From UBA964 sp031382085 (GTDB taxonomy: Bacteria; Pseudomonadota; Gammaproteobacteria; Steroidobacterales; Steroidobacteraceae), in contig JANMYM010000086.1 of the NCBI GenBank assembly GCA_031382085.1, positions 29,740 to 93,739 on the forward strand: 64,000 nt of DNA, in the 5' to 3' direction. Positions 61,772 to 64,000 of the stretch are shown here, piece by piece. Within the stretch, counting starts at the first letter, position 1. Each line of letters begins with the position of its first letter. The notes under the pieces are model-generated. The model worked only from the letters and a program-made list of their open reading frames with translations. It did not search any database and was not told the DNA's origin. Both the position numbers and the translations under genes were made by a program.

Positions 61772-63451
61772 TCAGCGAATCTCGACCGGGCCGCTCATTT
61801 CGACTTTGTCATAGTCGGTGACAAAGACATCCACGCCGAGGGTCCACTGACCGGGAATGATCATCTCCTGCACCATCGCATGCCACATGCCGCCCGGCTG
61901 CTTGCTGGCCTTGATTCGAATGTCGGAAATGCCGGCCGCTGGCAATGATGGGACAATCTCCAGATCCGCGAGATTTTCCAGCACTTTGCCGTCGGCGCCC
62001 TTGACCGTCACCATGATCATGTTTTCACCGGGCTTGCCGGGCGTCAGTTCGTACTCCGCGGTGTAGCCGTTCGCCTGCAGCGTGCCGCGCACGCTGGCAT
62101 TGGCGGCCATGGCTGCCGCGAGCGGGTTCGCTGCGGCGGCGCCCGCGCCGCTCTGCACGATGGCGCGCGGCGGCGTGGTCAAAGTAAGCGTCATCGCAAC
62201 CAGCAGGATCAGCAGGAACAGCACCAGCTCCAGCCTGATGGCGTTAGCAATGCGGCCGGCCGCCCGGAGCTCGCCGCGTTCCAAAGCCGGCGTCAACCAC
62301 ATCTTGTTGATGCCCGCTATCGCTAACAGAATGACGAACAGCACCAGTTTGCGGATCAGTCCGGTGCCGTAGTCATTGCCGAACAGGTTGCCGAACGACT
62401 GCACCTGCGTCCAGGCGATAACGAGGCCTGACAACACGATGGCCCCGACTGCCCAGGCCGCGCGGCTGGAAAATGCCGTCAGCAAGGCGCCGGAGTCCTT
62501 CAGCGGCAGCAACTGCGTGCTTCGGGCCAGCGGCCAGAACGCGCCGATCCAGAACGCCGCGCAGGCGAGATGCACGCCCACGGTCGTCGCCATCAGCCAC
62601 ACCGGAGGCGCGGTGGCTGCGTGCCCCGTCACCAGGAAGCTGGCGATACCGAGCGCCGCGCCCAGGCCTAACGCGCCGCCGCGCGGTGGCGTGGCGCCCT
62701 TGCCGCAGGCCCAGAACAGCAACAGCATGGCGGGCACGCCGAGCACGGCGCTCGGCGCCAGCGTGCTATCGAAGCCGCGGGCCCAGGCCGCGGCGCTGAA
62801 CAGGGCGCTGCCGTTACCTAACACCATTTCGGCGCCGCCCAGGCCGATCGCGAGCACGTAGTTGATCGCCGCGAGCAGCGCGGTCGGCCGCCCGACACGC
62901 AGTGCCGTTGCAGCGATCGCCGGCGCGGCCGGCATCAACAGCACAAACAGCGCCGAACCGGCTGCGAGCAACATCATGCTGTACAGCAACCAGCGGTTGA
63001 CGGCCACCGGCGTGGTCCACATGGAAGTGGGCGCCGCGGTCGCGGCGCTGGCGCCACTCAGGTCGCCGATCGGCTCGCCAATGGAAAACGGGATCGTCGC
63101 GCCGACCGGATGGGTATCGGCGGAAATGACCCGGTAGGTCATCACATACGTCCCGTTAGGCAGGCTGGTGCCGAGTGACATCAGCATCCTGGTACCGTCG
63201 AGGCGGATCTCGCCCGGCTTGCCGACTTCAGTGCCGGTCTTGTCGATGATGCGAAAGAAAATCGGCCCGACGCTCTCGTTGAAGGTCACCGTCACTTCTT
63301 GCGGGGCGACGTCGAGCTGCTGTTGCGCCTTGGGCGACGAGTCCATCAGCACGGCATGCGCCCACGCACCCTGCGGCACGAGCGAGCCAAACAGCAGACA
63401 GGCTGTCAGCAGGGCGCGGCCGGCCCTGACACACGATCTTAGCACCGGCAA
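61772..63451 (-). CDS. copD: CopC-CopD fusion copper protein
   Basis: The 559-residue protein has a signal peptide, then a CopC-like cupredoxin domain (HAVLMDSSPKAQQQL, TVTFNESVGPIFF, RVISADTHPVGATIPFSIG, with the N-terminal His typical of copper binding). About eight membrane helices of CopD follow (about 150-425), then a soluble C-terminal domain resembling YtkA. The start is a TTG at 63451 or GTG at 63445. It likely imports or sequesters copper and is 12 nt after the YcnI gene. Confidence 0.88.
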   Translation of the reverse strand: MPVLRSCVRAGRALLTACLLFGSLVPQGAWAHAVLMDSSPKAQQQLDVAPQEVTVTFNESVGPIFFRIIDKTGTEVGKPGEIRLDGTRMLMSLGTSLPNGTYVMTYRVISADTHPVGATIPFSIGEPIGDLSGASAATAAPTSMWTTPVAVNRWLLYSMMLLAAGSALFVLLMPAAPAIAATALRVGRPTALLAAINYVLAIGLGGAEMVLGNGSALFSAAAWARGFDSTLAPSAVLGVPAMLLLFWACGKGATPPRGGALGLGAALGIASFLVTGHAATAPPVWLMATTVGVHLACAAFWIGAFWPLARSTQLLPLKDSGALLTAFSSRAAWAVGAIVLSGLVIAWTQVQSFGNLFGNDYGTGLIRKLVLFVILLAIAGINKMWLTPALERGELRAAGRIANAIRLELVLFLLILLVAMTLTLTTPPRAIVQSGAGAAAANPLAAAMAANASVRGTLQANGYTAEYELTPGKPGENMIMVTVKGADGKVLENLADLEIVPSLPAAGISDIRIKASKQPGGMWHAMVQEMIIPGQWTLGVDVFVTDYDKVEMSGPVEIR

Positions 63452-63463
63452 ATACCGGATCTG

Positions 63464-64000
63464 TTAGCGACCCGCCGCCGGCTTCGCTGCATCGGGCTTG
63501 GGGACCGCCGGTGCTGCAAACGGATACTGCGGGCGCGCCGGTTTTTCCAGGATCAAAAACGGCGATGGGCCCGGCGTCGCGCTCATGAACTTCAGCAACT
63601 TGTCCGGCAGGCCCGGCGTATTGCCCTTGAGTTCTTCCTTGGGCAGGTCGATGTATTTGTCATCGCCTGCGGCGCAGACGTTGACTGTCCGGAAAAACAG
63701 AATCTGCCCCGGCGTGTTAGGCAGGGCGCCACGGAATTTGAATCCTTCGAAAGAGCCCATCGCCGGGATCGGCGACTTCGGATCTTTCCAGACAATTTCA
63801 TCGACCGTTTCGGTCATCATGTTGCCACCCTCGCCGGGGATGGGCTTCGGCAGCTTGCGCATCTTGACCTCGACCGTCCAGTCGCGATTGACACCTGCGC
63901 TGACCCGATAGACGCCTTCGGGAATCTTGACGCGGACTTCCGTCACCGGACTGCCCTTGCAGCCATGCGTGACGCGCATTTCGAGGTCCTGCACGTAGCC
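63464..64000 (-). CDS. YcnI-family (DUF1775) protein, 5' end outside window
   Basis: The C-terminal 178 residues are seen; the start lies past base 64000. The motif THGCKGSPVTEVRVKIPEG matches the conserved copper-binding Trp/His region of YcnI. The C-terminal tail is Pro/Ala-rich. YcnI proteins bind copper in the periplasm and often precede CopCD genes, as here. Confidence 0.85.
   Translation of the reverse strand, partial: GYVQDLEMRVTHGCKGSPVTEVRVKIPEGVYRVSAGVNRDWTVEVKMRKLPKPIPGEGGNMMTETVDEIVWKDPKSPIPAMGSFEGFKFRGALPNTPGQILFFRTVNVCAAGDDKYIDLPKEELKGNTPGLPDKLLKFMSATPGPSPFLILEKPARPQYPFAAPAVPKPDAAKPAAGR

Noticed and set aside
1..64000. CRISPR arrays, tRNA or rRNA genes
   Set aside because: No regular direct repeats with spacers and no tRNA or rRNA-like segments were seen.

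Overview
The window is a GC-rich stretch of bacterial chromosome packed with genes on both strands and with very short spacers. A fused RlmK/RlmL-type rRNA methyltransferase, a Pseudomonas-like spu/pot polyamine locus, TorF-type and OmpA-type envelope proteins, a type Vd patatin autotransporter and several Tat or lipoprotein signals point to a Gram-negative gammaproteobacterium. I cannot place it below class with confidence; an environmental lineage near Steroidobacterales or Nevskiales is a guess. No rRNA, tRNA, CRISPR array or intact mobile element was seen.

Region 1-11934 is the most unusual part. Three minus-strand genes (a Tat-exported protein cut by the window edge, a LamG lipoprotein with two haem c motifs, and an exported protein with one haem c motif) face a plus-strand run: a large lipoprotein with a hydrazine-synthase-alpha-like region and two haem c motifs, an SH3/beta-barrel protein, a barrel lipoprotein, a TlpA-type thioredoxin, a 76-residue DUF4266 lipoprotein ending GGGCGCN, and a DUF3570 protein. 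A convergent apbE (flavin transferase) closes the block. The shared 319-nt divergent spacer carries paired inverted repeats. Together the genes look like an extracytoplasmic redox and surface-protein system of unknown function.

Region 12049-24661 holds a SYLF lipid-binding protein, msrA, a methyltransferase-like membrane protein, a small possibly decayed ORF, a RIO/Kdo-kinase-like protein, a small conserved protein, a patatin autotransporter divergent from a TonB-dependent receptor, a TPR membrane protein and a nine-PAS soluble histidine kinase. Region 24631-28729 contains ppk2 and aguA (translationally coupled), icd and an HDOD protein.

Region 28819-42641 is a nitrogen and polyamine block. 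On the minus strand, gamma-glutamyl-GABA hydrolase, glutamylpolyamine synthetase, polyamine aminotransferase and the PotFGHI transporter run in the same order as Pseudomonas spuABCDFGH. They are followed by a methionine/glutamine aminotransferase, an omega-amidase and a Cys/Met-metabolism PLP enzyme. Divergently, a second glutamylpolyamine synthetase (spuI-like) overlaps a gamma-glutamylputrescine oxidase. With aguA this gives uptake, synthesis from agmatine and gamma-glutamyl breakdown of putrescine.

Region 42738-51418 contains envelope and housekeeping genes: a small exported protein, a DUF5610-like protein, rlmKL coupled to an exonuclease/GIY-YIG fusion, a TorF porin, a cupin, an OmpA-family protein and an orphan TRAP-type binding protein. 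Region 51613-52810 is a decayed locus: an IS3-family end interrupts remnants of a DUF5666-like gene next to a frameshifted DUF6502 gene. Region 52876-64000 has an amidase plus an MHS-type transporter, a lone cofC-like gene, a Tat-exported multicopper oxidase coupled to a TolC-like lipoprotein, two MFS transporters, and a CopC-CopD fusion next to a YcnI-like gene cut by the window end, so copper handling dominates the right edge.

Across the whole window the word GTTAG/CTAAC recurs in nearly every gene, and most TTA leucine codons sit inside it.
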